A stretch of DNA of 64,000 nt from Myxococcales bacterium (lineage in GTDB: Bacteria; Myxococcota_A; Polyangia; Polyangiales; Polyangiaceae), in NCBI GenBank assembly GCA_025359105.1, contig JANYHK010000077.1, positions 50,871 to 114,870 on the forward strand, read 5' to 3'. The stretch's first letter is position 1. Each line of letters opens with the position of its first letter. The translations under genes and the position numbers were made by a program. Below the pieces are notes generated by a model. The model worked only from the letters and a program-made list of their open reading frames with translations, searched no databases and was not told the DNA's origin. Shown one piece after another: positions 41,993 to 49,460 of this stretch.

Positions 41993-42544
41993 CTACGCGC
42001 CGCGCGGCGCCCAGAGCACGTCGGGGACGCTGGCGTCCTTGTTCACCTTGCGCGCGAGGACGAAGAGCAGATCGCTGAGGCGGTTCAGGTAGATGATGAG
42101 CTCGCCGCGCGCGGGCGCGTCGGGCAGCGCCAGGACGAGTCGCTCCGCGCGCCGGCACACCGTGCGCGAGTGGTGGAGCGCCGCCGCGCCGGGAGTGCCG
42201 CCGGGGAGCACGAAGTTCGTGAGCGGGGGCAGCCCCACCTCGGCGGCGTCGATCGCGTGCTCGAGGCGCTCTGCGTCGTCCGCGCCGAGCAGCTTCATCT
42301 TGAGCTTGTCCTCTTTGCCCGGCACCGTCGCCAGCTCCGCGCCGAGCGTGAAGAGGTCGACCTGCACCGCCGCGAGCACGCCGTCCGCCACCGCGCCGAC
42401 CTTCGCCGCCCGCGCAACCCCGAGCGTCGCGTTGAGCTCGTCCACCGTCCCGTACGCGTCGACCCGCGCGGAGGATTTGGGCACCCGAGCGCCCCCGAAG
42501 AGGCCCGTGGTGCCGTCGTCACCGGTCTTTGTGTAGATCTTCAC
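41993..42544 (-). CDS. PduO-type ATP:cob(I)alamin adenosyltransferase
   Basis: This enzyme attaches the 5'-deoxyadenosyl group of ATP to cobalamin. The 183 residues show the N-terminal ATP-binding VKIYTKTGDDGTTGLFGG, the RVDAYGTVDELNA helix, CRRAERLVLAL with the conserved Arg/Glu and the C-terminal YLNRLSDLLFVLARKVN. The GTG at 42544 is chosen because the protein normally begins a few residues before KIYT; a longer in-frame extension covers the translocator gene region and is not coding. It points to B12-dependent enzymes elsewhere. Confidence 0.95.
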   Translation of the reverse strand: MKIYTKTGDDGTTGLFGGARVPKSSARVDAYGTVDELNATLGVARAAKVGAVADGVLAAVQVDLFTLGAELATVPGKEDKLKMKLLGADDAERLEHAIDAAEVGLPPLTNFVLPGGTPGAAALHHSRTVCRRAERLVLALPDAPARGELIIYLNRLSDLLFVLARKVNKDASVPDVLWAPRGA

Positions 42545-42605
42545 GCGAATGAGCTTATTCCATCGCCGCCCTTCGGCATATCGGCTCGTATTTCGGGCGA
42601 CCTCG

Positions 42606-42629
42606 GAGCGCTGGCGCGCCGGCGCGCTC
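42606..42629. terminator. GC-rich stem at the end of the type III operon
   Basis: GAGCGC and GCGCTC pair across a 12-base, itself self-complementary (GGCGCGCC) loop, ending at the stop of the last translocon gene on the minus strand. No T-run follows, so this would be a stem supporting factor-dependent termination or transcript stability. Confidence 0.35.
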
Positions 42630-43245
42630 AAGCGAAGTGGATGCTCATACGCGTCTGGAGCTCTTGATCGAAGAACTGCTTCATGTGCTCGAGCACGGAG
42701 CGAGACAGATCGTGACCGCCCTGCGCCATGCTCGCGGCGTCCTTCGCCAGCGTGCCAGCGTGACGAGCTCCGCCGTCCGCGCTGGCCTTCTCTGCGTCGC
42801 AGTGGATCCCCTGTGACTTGAAATACCCTGCCGAGAGCTTCCCACTGCCCTCGCAGAACTTGGACCCCGCCGTGACCCACGCTTTGGTGCTTCCGGGCGT
42901 GGCGCTGGGGTTGGAAATGAGAATTCCCGCGCTCGCCGCATCGGAGAGACCACCGACCAGGCCCTCGCAGAAGGCATCGGTCGCCTTCTGCCTCAGCGCG
43001 GCGACACCCGCGTCCTCGTGCGCCAGCTCGCTTTGTTCGGCAGCGCATTCCCGCTTCTCCGCGCCGTGTCGCTCGTCCGTAGCCAAGCGTTGCAAGAGGG
43101 CGAAGACCTCTCGCATGACGACCGTCGAGGGCGCGAGGGTCGAGGCGGGGCCTGGCAGGACGGCGACGTGGCGCTCCGCCCGTGTCTCGATGCAGTCCGC
43201 GCTGCAATGCTCGTTGGTGGGACCGATTCCGCCGACACCGTTCAT
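42628..43245 (-). CDS. Putative type III translocator, SseD/YopD position
   Basis: A 205-residue protein. I start it at the ATG at 43245, which overlaps the SseC-like stop by ATGA; a GTG at 43257 is also possible. Helical N-terminal half, a weakly hydrophobic stretch (FCEGLVGGLSDAASAGILI, about 92-110), then AGYFKSQGIHCDAEKASAD at ~139-157, which parallels VGYFESESLDAQADV in the preceding translocator. It has no signal peptide. It lies where sseD (195 residues) lies in the SPI-2 operon, so I read it as the second translocator; sequence identity to known SseD/YopD is not evident. Confidence 0.6.
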   Translation of the reverse strand: MNGVGGIGPTNEHCSADCIETRAERHVAVLPGPASTLAPSTVVMREVFALLQRLATDERHGAEKRECAAEQSELAHEDAGVAALRQKATDAFCEGLVGGLSDAASAGILISNPSATPGSTKAWVTAGSKFCEGSGKLSAGYFKSQGIHCDAEKASADGGARHAGTLAKDAASMAQGGHDLSRSVLEHMKQFFDQELQTRMSIHFA

Positions 43246-44303
43246 GACATCCTCCACGTGTTGAGCTTTGCCTCGTTCATCTTGTTCATCGTCGAGCTCA
43301 CGCCGGCGAGCGCCGTCGTCGCGTCCTGATAGGTCTCGAGCATGGCCTTCTGTACGGCCTCGATGAGCCTTCGGAGCCGCGCCTCATTCTGCGTGGCTGC
43401 GGTCACGTCAGCCTGCGCGTCCAGCGACTCCGACTCGAAGTAGCCGACACCGATCCTGCCGATTCCGCCGACGACGCCGGCGGCACCCGAAGCCTGATCG
43501 ACGGCGAACCCCGTCTCTTGGGTGACTCGCACGACCTTGTCCGCGGCCGTCGCCGATGCCTCGCTGGCATCCGCGCCGGCGCTGCCCGACACGCCGGCGG
43601 CGGCGTTTGCGGCTTGCGCGTTCTGGGCGCCGGACGCGACGATCCCGGCGCCCGCCCCGACGGCGGCTCCGCCGACGCTCAGTCCGAGGCCAATCCATTG
43701 TGCCGCCTTCGGGTCCACGCCGAGCTTCTCGAGGACGCCGAATTCGGACTCCGAAGCGCCTGCGACGGTCATCACCGCGGCGGCGATCGCCAAACCCGCG
43801 GCTGGTGCTCCTGCGCCGGTGGCCGTCAACCCCACCGCCAGCGCGACGCTACCCACGACCGCCGCCCACTTGGCCACGGTCGCGCCGGTGGACGCCAGGT
43901 CCTTCCAGAACTGAGGATCGTAGACCGTGTCGTCCTTCACGTCGCTCACGATCGCGACGACACGGAGGTGGACCGCGTCGTCGAGCACGTCGCCGCAGGC
44001 CTTCTCGATGTCGCTGAAGAGCCCGCCGTTGTCGGCGTCCGCATCGGCGGCCCGCTTCTGCGCGTCGCACGCCGCGTCGATCGCGGACTGGCACTGTTGG
44101 CCGTACCGCTGGACGCCCTCCTGTTTCAGCTCGAGGGTCGTGTTGCGACTCTGCATCAGCAGTTCCCCCAGGACGACGAGGAGCGCACCTGGAGACGTCT
44201 CGCCGTGCGCTTGCGGCTCCGGAAGAGGAAGGGCCTGCGTCGGCGAGCTGTCGGCGAGGTCGGAGGGTTGCCGGGCGGCGGCCGGGCCGACGGGCCCTAT
44301 CAT
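43242..44303 (-). CDS. Putative type III translocon protein, SseC/YopB-like (SctE)
   Basis: A 353-residue protein with no Sec signal. The N-terminal part is helical and polar (LLMQSRNTTLELKQEGVQRYG at ~48-68), then two long hydrophobic segments at ~146-183 and ~203-225, separated by a polar stretch, and a helical C-terminus with GYFESES (287-293). This is the layout of YopB/SseC/IpaB pore-forming translocators that insert in a host or prey membrane. Known family members are mostly 400-600 residues, so this is short. It overlaps both neighbours by ATGA and follows a SycD-type chaperone gene, as in known systems. Confidence 0.75.
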   Translation of the reverse strand: MIGPVGPAAARQPSDLADSSPTQALPLPEPQAHGETSPGALLVVLGELLMQSRNTTLELKQEGVQRYGQQCQSAIDAACDAQKRAADADADNGGLFSDIEKACGDVLDDAVHLRVVAIVSDVKDDTVYDPQFWKDLASTGATVAKWAAVVGSVALAVGLTATGAGAPAAGLAIAAAVMTVAGASESEFGVLEKLGVDPKAAQWIGLGLSVGGAAVGAGAGIVASGAQNAQAANAAAGVSGSAGADASEASATAADKVVRVTQETGFAVDQASGAAGVVGGIGRIGVGYFESESLDAQADVTAATQNEARLRRLIEAVQKAMLETYQDATTALAGVSSTMNKMNEAKLNTWRMS

Positions 44304-44689
44304 CGCGCCCTCCGCATCATCGCGACGGCCTCGAGCACCTCGTCGTCGTGAGCCGATTCAGCCGCCTCGGACGCCTTTTCCAGCGCCTCCTCGGCCGCCT
44401 CACGGTGTCCGTCCAGGAGGAGGACCTGAGCTGCCGCGAGGCAGCATCGTGAGGATCCTGGTACGGCCACCGCCCCCATGGCGAAGATCTTCAAGGCGAC
44501 GTCGCGGCGCTCGAGCTGGACCTGGCAGGTTCCCATTCCCAGCCAGCCGCGCTCGTCCGCAGGTGAAACCAACAGGAGCGCTCGAAATACGTCGGTGGCT
44601 TCGGTGTACTTCGCCGCTTCGTAGAGCCAGTGGGCGGTGGCGTAGAGGCCATCGGCCGCCGCCGATGTGTTCGCGGGTGTGGGGATCAT
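44300..44689 (-). CDS. Type III secretion chaperone, SycD/LcrH type (TPR)
   Basis: A 129-residue class II chaperone with three TPR-like units: LYATAHWLYEAAKYTEATDVFRAL, the DERGWLGMGTCQVQLERRDVALKIF unit and SSRCCLAAAQVLLLDGHREAAEEAL (cited in parts). This matches the LcrH/SycD/SscA consensus, where the chaperone keeps translocators soluble before secretion. Known members are 150-165 residues with longer ends. It begins two bases after the SseB-like stop and ends inside the start of its likely client, the SseC-like gene. Confidence 0.85.
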   Translation of the reverse strand: MIPTPANTSAAADGLYATAHWLYEAAKYTEATDVFRALLLVSPADERGWLGMGTCQVQLERRDVALKIFAMGAVAVPGSSRCCLAAAQVLLLDGHREAAEEALEKASEAAESAHDDEVLEAVAMMRRAR

Positions 44690-44691
44690 GA

Positions 44692-45279
44692 TCAGAAGTT
44701 CTTGGTGATCGCGTTGATGGCGTCGCGGCAGCTCCTCACGAGATCCGACGCCGTCGTGAAGATGGTCGATTGCTCCCCCATCTTTTGCTGCATCTCCAGG
44801 CCGTGGCTCTGCATCACCGTGTCCATGTCCTTCGCCATGGAGCTCACGGTGCTGGTGAGGCTGGCGATGTCGGGCTTGCTGAGGTACTTGTCGTTGCCGC
44901 TGTGCATGGTGTCTCCATCGGCGAGCGTCCGGAGCTTGGCCGCGACGGGGGAGTCCGGAGGAAGCTGGGCGGCGGCGTCCAGGAGCCCCTGTCGCACCTT
45001 GTCGAAGTCGTCGCCGGAGGCGCCGTCGCTGAAGCGGGAGAGGATCGCGCTGGCGCTGTTCAAGGCGGCAGACTCTTGCTGGGCGTTCTGCATCTCCGTC
45101 AGGCAGCTCGTCATGTACGAGTTGACGTAGCCGGACATGATTCGCGCGAACTCGCACGCTGCGGACGATCCAAACGGAATCGTGCCGGGGGGCTGCGGCC
45201 CCGAGCTGGTGATGCCCTCCAGGTCAATGGGGTTCGAAGAACCGGCGGTCCTGGCGTTGATGGGGTCGTGGGCTGACAT
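44692..45279 (-). CDS. Putative type III tip/filament protein, SseB/EspA position
   Basis: A 195-residue protein with no signal peptide and mostly helical prediction: N-terminal polar segment (SAHDPINARTAGSSNP), helices around EFARIMSGYVNSYMTSCLTEMQ and DDFDKVRQGLL, and a C-terminal helix SDLVRSCRDAINAITKNF. SseB of SPI-2 is 196 residues and sits at the same place ahead of the SscA-type chaperone. The hydrophobic heptads at the C-terminus would suit a coiled coil of EspA/SseB type. The assignment depends mainly on gene order. Confidence 0.6.
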   Translation of the reverse strand: MSAHDPINARTAGSSNPIDLEGITSSGPQPPGTIPFGSSAACEFARIMSGYVNSYMTSCLTEMQNAQQESAALNSASAILSRFSDGASGDDFDKVRQGLLDAAAQLPPDSPVAAKLRTLADGDTMHSGNDKYLSKPDIASLTSTVSSMAKDMDTVMQSHGLEMQQKMGEQSTIFTTASDLVRSCRDAINAITKNF

Positions 45280-45316
45280 GATGGAATCCTCAGGTTGGTG
45301 GTTGGTGGTCGATGGC

Positions 45317-45523
45317 TCAGGCGCGAGTTGCGGGATGGGCCGGAGGCCCGCTGCGCCTCCGGAAGCGGTCCACGGCACCCTCGATTTCCTCGATCACGCG
45401 GCCTTCGATCCACAGCGCGTGGTCGCCCAGAGCCTCGAGCTCGCGGACGCTCGCTTCGAGCTCGCTGGTGCGCCGCGCAAGGTCTGCCTGGATGCGGGCG
45501 ATCGTGTCGTCGTAGGTCGCCAT
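45317..45523 (-). CDS. Small coiled-coil protein, probable secretion chaperone
   Basis: A 68-residue, largely helical protein (IARIQADLARRTSELEASV, ELEALGDHALWIEG), the first gene of the operon. Its position and size suit the small coiled-coil chaperones of filament or needle subunits (SseA or YscE type), but no residue-level match is claimed. The ATG at 45523 has a gaggag site at about ten bases. The P-x-x-N/D-P signature of needle subunits is absent, so it is not an obvious needle. Confidence 0.55.
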   Translation of the reverse strand: MATYDDTIARIQADLARRTSELEASVRELEALGDHALWIEGRVIEEIEGAVDRFRRRSGPPAHPATRA

Positions 45524-45617
45524 GGGGTGCGTTCTCCTCGAGAGCGACGTTGCCCTCGTGAAGCCCATCGGCACCGCCCACTCCCGGTTGCGCGAAATCG
45601 ACGCAGCCTCCGCGCGG

Positions 45618-45655
45618 CGCTCAGCTCGAAGGCGCTTCAGCGCGCGGGCTGAGCG
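45618..45655. terminator. Stem after the outer-membrane protein gene
   Basis: CGCTCAGC at 45618-45625 pairs with GCTGAGCG at 45648-45655, directly after the stop of the minus-strand barrel gene (45656). The 22-base loop contains further pairing. No clear T-run; terminator role is tentative. It also lies in the upstream region of the translocon operon. Confidence 0.4.
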
Positions 45656-46792
45656 TCAAAACACCCGCTGCAGCCCCGCGCCGACCGTCCACGAGCTCGC
45701 GCCCGCGCTTCCGCCGGCGAGATCCTCGCGCACGTTGCCGGTCACGTACGGGCGCCACTTGCCGAGCAGCAGCGTCACCTTGCCGCCCACCGTGTGCCCG
45801 ACCTCGCTCGGCACCACCGCGTAGCTCGCGAACTGGTAGTAGGCGCGCACCGTGATCCAGTCCCACCTCTGCCCCAGTTCCGGGCGCAGCGACCAGCGCG
45901 CGGGCAGCACGGGCATGCCGGCGCCCCAGGACGCTGTGCTCGGGGCGGTCGCCGCGCCGCCAGTCAAGAGCCCGGTGAAGAAACCAGCGTCGCCGGGGCT
46001 GCCGCGATCGTAGATGTAGTAGCTCACGTCTGCGCCGAGCTCGGTGCGGTCCCAGAGCGTCGCGGTCAGCGTCGTGCCGAGGCGCAGCTGCTCGAGGCTT
46101 GCGGTCTTCTTCTGCGCCGCGAAGCCGTAGGCCTGGCACTCGGGGGTGGCCGTTCCCGCGCAGCGCGTCGCCAGCGTCTGGGCGGACACGACCGCGCCCG
46201 GCTCGTCCACCGCGGAGAGCAGCTGCGTGCTGCCGAAGTGCGTGTAGCCCACGTTGGCGCCGACGGTCAGATCGACGTCGTGCTCGGCCTCGTCGTCGAA
46301 CGTGTCGTACTGAAGATCGAATGTGGCGCCCGCGTTCCAGCCGTTGACCCGCATCGACGTGTCGAGCGTCGTGGACGTCCCGCCGACCGGGTAGGTGATG
46401 CCGCTCACGACGTCGCGCCGCGCCGGGGGCGAGCCCGACAGATCCAATCCGATCGCCACGTGCTTGCTCACGTCGTGCGAGACGCCGACCGTGCCCTGCC
46501 ACACCCAGTCACTGCCGGCCCGGAGCACCGTCCCCTCGGTGGGGGCCCCCGCGAAATCGTGGGTGAGGCGTACCGACGCAGAGAGCGAGAGCGTCTCGGC
46601 CGCCTGCCAGCGCCCTGCGAGCTTCTGGTACTCGAACGGCGCCGAGGCGATCGTGGGCGTGGGCTTGGATTGCCCGCCGCCAAGCTCCGCGGTGAGCGAG
46701 TCCGACGCGTGCGCGTCGGCGGAGGCCAGCGCGCTCGCGGCGACAAACGCGAGCGCCCGACGTCGCAGGGGGCGCAACGTCGGGCGGTTCAT
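45656..46792 (-). CDS. Outer-membrane beta-barrel protein
   Basis: A 378-residue protein with a Sec signal peptide (cleavage after SADAHAS). The body is a series of amphipathic beta strands with Tyr/Trp at the ends (LSLSASVRLTHDF, VGANVGYTHFG, ITVRAYYQFASY) and a terminal strand SSWTVGAGLQRVF ending in Phe, the C-terminal signal for barrel assembly. About 14-16 strands are plausible. No porin family or active-site motif is recognised. It runs toward the translocon operon, 132 bases away, and in the same direction. Confidence 0.8.
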   Translation of the reverse strand: MNRPTLRPLRRRALAFVAASALASADAHASDSLTAELGGGQSKPTPTIASAPFEYQKLAGRWQAAETLSLSASVRLTHDFAGAPTEGTVLRAGSDWVWQGTVGVSHDVSKHVAIGLDLSGSPPARRDVVSGITYPVGGTSTTLDTSMRVNGWNAGATFDLQYDTFDDEAEHDVDLTVGANVGYTHFGSTQLLSAVDEPGAVVSAQTLATRCAGTATPECQAYGFAAQKKTASLEQLRLGTTLTATLWDRTELGADVSYYIYDRGSPGDAGFFTGLLTGGAATAPSTASWGAGMPVLPARWSLRPELGQRWDWITVRAYYQFASYAVVPSEVGHTVGGKVTLLLGKWRPYVTGNVREDLAGGSAGASSWTVGAGLQRVF

Positions 46793-46821
46793 CGTTTAAG
46801 AATACCTCGAACGCGTCGGGC

Positions 46822-47382
46822 TCAGTGGCGGTGCGAGCGGATGTCGTGACGGAGATCCTTGCGGTCGGCCGCGAGGTCCTTGCGGTCGCCGTGCAGATCC
46901 TTGCGATCCTGGACGATGTCCTTGCGGTCCTGGTGCGCGTCTTTGCGGTCGGCGCGGAGATCCTTGCGGTCCTCGCGGACGTCCTTGCGATCCTGGCGCG
47001 CGTCCTTCTGGTCCTTGCGCAGATCTCGCTCGTCGCGCTTCAGGTCGGCGAGATCCTTCTTCGCGTCGGCGAGGTCGCCCGCCGCGATGTCCTTCTTCAG
47101 ATCGGCCTTGTCCTTGGCGATGTCCGCCTTGTCCTTGGCGATATCGACGCGGTCCTGCTTCAGGTCACGCACGTCCTTTTTGAGGTCGGCCTTGTCCTTC
47201 TTGATGTCGCGCTCGTCCTTCTTGAGGTCGGCGCGGTCGTGCTTGAGGTCCTTCGCGTCGTGGCGGATGTCCACGCGGTCGCCGTGGATGTCGCGCACGT
47301 CGTCGCGGATGTCCCCCGCAAACGCTGCGGTGGGGATAAGGGAAAGAGCCGCAGTGATGAAGAGGGGAGCGAATCGGTTCAT
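46822..47382 (-). CDS. Exported heptad-repeat protein of DRKDL units
   Basis: A 186-residue protein. The signal peptide is MNRFAPLFITAALSLIPTAAFAGD. The rest (~160 residues) is a nearly continuous 7-residue periodic sequence built on units such as DLKKDRA, DRKDLRA, DRKDAHQ, with hardly any hydrophobic residue other than the Leu/Ile at one position. This gives a very charged helix with alternating Asp and Lys/Arg. I start at 47382 because aaggag abuts the earlier ATG (47388) and is six bases from 47382. The pattern could be a solvent-exposed single helix, or an ion- or nucleic-acid-binding polymer. The DNA repeat has a 21-base period. Confidence 0.82.
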   Translation of the reverse strand: MNRFAPLFITAALSLIPTAAFAGDIRDDVRDIHGDRVDIRHDAKDLKHDRADLKKDERDIKKDKADLKKDVRDLKQDRVDIAKDKADIAKDKADLKKDIAAGDLADAKKDLADLKRDERDLRKDQKDARQDRKDVREDRKDLRADRKDAHQDRKDIVQDRKDLHGDRKDLAADRKDLRHDIRSHRH

Positions 47383-47462
47383 GGTCATCTCCTTCGTAGA
47401 GGAGATAGAGCAACCGCCATGCCGCCCACCTTGCGACACAAATTCAACGATTTGCGCCGGAG

Positions 47463-47490
47463 ATCGGTGGACGCCCCCACGTCCACCGAT
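47463..47490. terminator. Perfect 11-base stem-loop after the CarD-like gene
   Basis: ATCGGTGGACG (47463-47473) and CGTCCACCGAT (47480-47490) pair fully around a six-base loop, 21 bases beyond the stop of the minus-strand CarD-like gene. This is the strongest simple stem-loop I found in the window. It lacks a following T-run, so it may stop transcription with help or protect the 3' end. Confidence 0.55.
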
Positions 47491-47510
47491 GCACGCAAAA
47501 GTTCAGGGGA

Positions 47511-48353
47511 TCACGCAGTAAAAATCCCGGACACTTCGGCGAGGATTTCGGACTCTTGCATCTTCTTCGCGAGCGCGAGCTCCTTCATGAGGATGCTCTT
47601 GGCCTGATCGAGGAGGCGGCGCTCGCCGAAGGAGAGGTCCTTGTCGAACTTGAGGCGGTACATGTCGCGCAGGACCTTGGCGATCTCGTGGGGCTCGCCG
47701 CTCTTGATCATCTCGGTGTAGGCGCGGAAGCGGCGGCTCCACGGCTGCAGGTCGACGGCGACCTCGCGCGCGCGCATCGTCTCGAGCACGCCGTCGGCCT
47801 CCTTCGACGTCATGATCGCGCGGAGCATGGAGCCCGTGGACCCGACCGGGACCATGACCTTCATCCCGTTGTCGAGGATCTTGATGACGTAGAAGTCCGC
47901 CGTCGTGCCGCCGATTTCGCGGCGGTCGATCGCGGTGACCTCGCCGACGCCGTGCGCCGGGTGGACGGCCTTGTCGCCGACGTTCAGCTTGATGGGCGGG
48001 CCGGGAGGGGGCGGCGGCATCGTCGACGCCGGACGCAGGCTCGGCGGGCGAGAGGGCCGCATGGGGTGGTGGTGACCGGTGTGGGCGGCAGGTGCGGCGG
48101 GGGCGGGGGCGGCTGCGGGTGCGGCCGACGCGGGGCGCTCGCTGGCGCTCGCTCTGGAGGCGGCGACCGGAGACGCTGCGAGCGCCTTGGGGGAAGGGGC
48201 GGTGACCGTCTTGGCGGCGGCCGGTGGCTTCGTGGACGGGCGTTTCGAGAGTGGGCGCGCAGGCGCGGGTGCGGGGGAGGAGGGCGTACGGGCAGCGGTG
48301 GTGCGGGGGGCGGGCATTTTGCGGCGGAGACCTCGACCCATTCGTAGGCTCAC
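47511..48353 (-). CDS. CarD/CdnL-family RNA polymerase regulator with long disordered N-terminus
   Basis: A 280-residue protein. Residues ~1-118 are Ala/Pro/Ser/Thr-rich with Lys and Arg and look disordered. The C-terminal ~160 residues are a CarD/CdnL domain: KLNVGDKAVHPAHGVGEVTAIDRREI (RNA-polymerase interaction Tudor-like part, cited in two pieces), VPVGSTGSMLRAIM and the helical part with the RRFRAYTEMIKSGEPHEIAKVLRDMY motif. Classic CdnL is ~165 residues and CarD of Myxococcus has a basic, AT-hook tail at the C-terminus. Here the extension is at the N-terminus. The GTG at 48353 is uncertain; ATGs at 48341 and 48317 are alternatives. Confidence 0.85.
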   Translation of the reverse strand: MSLRMGRGLRRKMPAPRTTAARTPSSPAPAPARPLSKRPSTKPPAAAKTVTAPSPKALAASPVAASRASASERPASAAPAAAPAPAAPAAHTGHHHPMRPSRPPSLRPASTMPPPPPGPPIKLNVGDKAVHPAHGVGEVTAIDRREIGGTTADFYVIKILDNGMKVMVPVGSTGSMLRAIMTSKEADGVLETMRAREVAVDLQPWSRRFRAYTEMIKSGEPHEIAKVLRDMYRLKFDKDLSFGERRLLDQAKSILMKELALAKKMQESEILAEVSGIFTA

Positions 48354-48380
48354 GATGGGGTTCGGGGCCCCGTATCATTG

Positions 48381-49460
48381 CTAAGGAACGGGCGTCAACG
48401 GAGCGGACACGTGAGGTGAGCCATATCTCATGATTTCAGCGACTTGCCCGTCGATCGCGGCGTGCAATCCTCGGGTGGCTGCGAGGGCGTCGACCGTGAC
48501 GTCGAGGACGATGGCGTCGGGCTCGTTACGGACTTGGGGCGCCCGGAGCGGATAGTCAAGCCCGCAGAGGCTCCCGAGCGAGGAGCCGCTGAGGGTCCCG
48601 TAGACGGCGAGGAGGCGCTCGGCGGCGGCCGGGCCGTCGGCTTTCCATGCTCCCAGCAGGGCTACCGTGACCTCCGCGGGCGTGGTCGTAGTCGCGGCGC
48701 GCCCGGGCGTGGCGCGGGGCGCAGGGAAGCGCACGGCCACGGCGACGCCGGTGGTGGCGGCCAGGAGACCGCCGAGCCCGCGCCCGTCCTCGAACGGGCC
48801 GGGCGCGAACGCACGCAGCGGCGCGTCCCCCACGAGCTCCGCGGCGCGCGCGAGCAGCGGCGTCCTCAGCGCTGGCGCGGCCTTCTTCAGGCGCTGCTCG
48901 GCGAAGAGCTCCACCGCGCGGACGTTGCCGAGCTTCCCCTGCTCGAGCGCGACGCCCAAGGTCCCCAGGATCGCGAGCTGCTCGCCTTCGCCTCCCGCCT
49001 CGCCCCACGTGCGTACGATCTGGCCCTCCGCGTCACCGCGTCGATCGACGGCGCGCCCACCGACCTCGCGCAGGTGCAGCGTGAAGGCCGCCTCGACGCG
49101 GAGCGGCTCGACGCGGGCGCGGGCGACGTACAGGGTGCTGTCCGCGTACCTCGCGACCGCGAGCTCGTCGATCGCGCGGAGATCGACGCCGTTGCGCTTC
49201 GCGAAGAGATCGAGCCGCTCTTCGCTCACGAGCTCCCGCACGGCGGGGATGAGATCGCTCCGCCCTGCCAGGTCTCGCGGCCGGGCCAGAATCAGCCAGG
49301 CGAGGTGCGCGGCGGGGATGACGTCACTCACCGGCGCGACGTGCAGCGCCGGCAACGCGGCCGCGGGCTTCGGCGCCTGCGCACCGCCGCCACCGCACCC
49401 CGCCGCGAGCGCGACGAGCGCAGCAACGGCGGAGGGGAGCCCCGCCGCCGCGCGACTCAA
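48381..49460 (-). CDS. Lipoprotein coupled to tyrS
   Basis: A 359-residue lipoprotein: lipobox ALAAGC, then a long Ala/Leu-rich alpha/beta protein of no family I recognise. The start is a TTG at 49460-49458 that overlaps the tyrS stop as TTGA, chosen because it is the only start codon at the right place for the signal peptide; further upstream the frame is antisense-free but covers tyrS. Translational coupling to tyrosyl-tRNA synthetase is unusual and may simply reflect gene crowding. Confidence 0.75.
   Translation of the reverse strand: MSRAAAGLPSAVAALVALAAGCGGGGAQAPKPAAALPALHVAPVSDVIPAAHLAWLILARPRDLAGRSDLIPAVRELVSEERLDLFAKRNGVDLRAIDELAVARYADSTLYVARARVEPLRVEAAFTLHLREVGGRAVDRRGDAEGQIVRTWGEAGGEGEQLAILGTLGVALEQGKLGNVRAVELFAEQRLKKAAPALRTPLLARAAELVGDAPLRAFAPGPFEDGRGLGGLLAATTGVAVAVRFPAPRATPGRAATTTTPAEVTVALLGAWKADGPAAAERLLAVYGTLSGSSLGSLCGLDYPLRAPQVRNEPDAIVLDVTVDALAATRGLHAAIDGQVAEIMRYGSPHVSAPLTPVP

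Noticed and set aside
45317..45523. First gene of the translocon operon as a needle subunit
   Set aside because: It lacks the conserved turn and C-terminal pattern of needle proteins; a chaperone role fits the position better.
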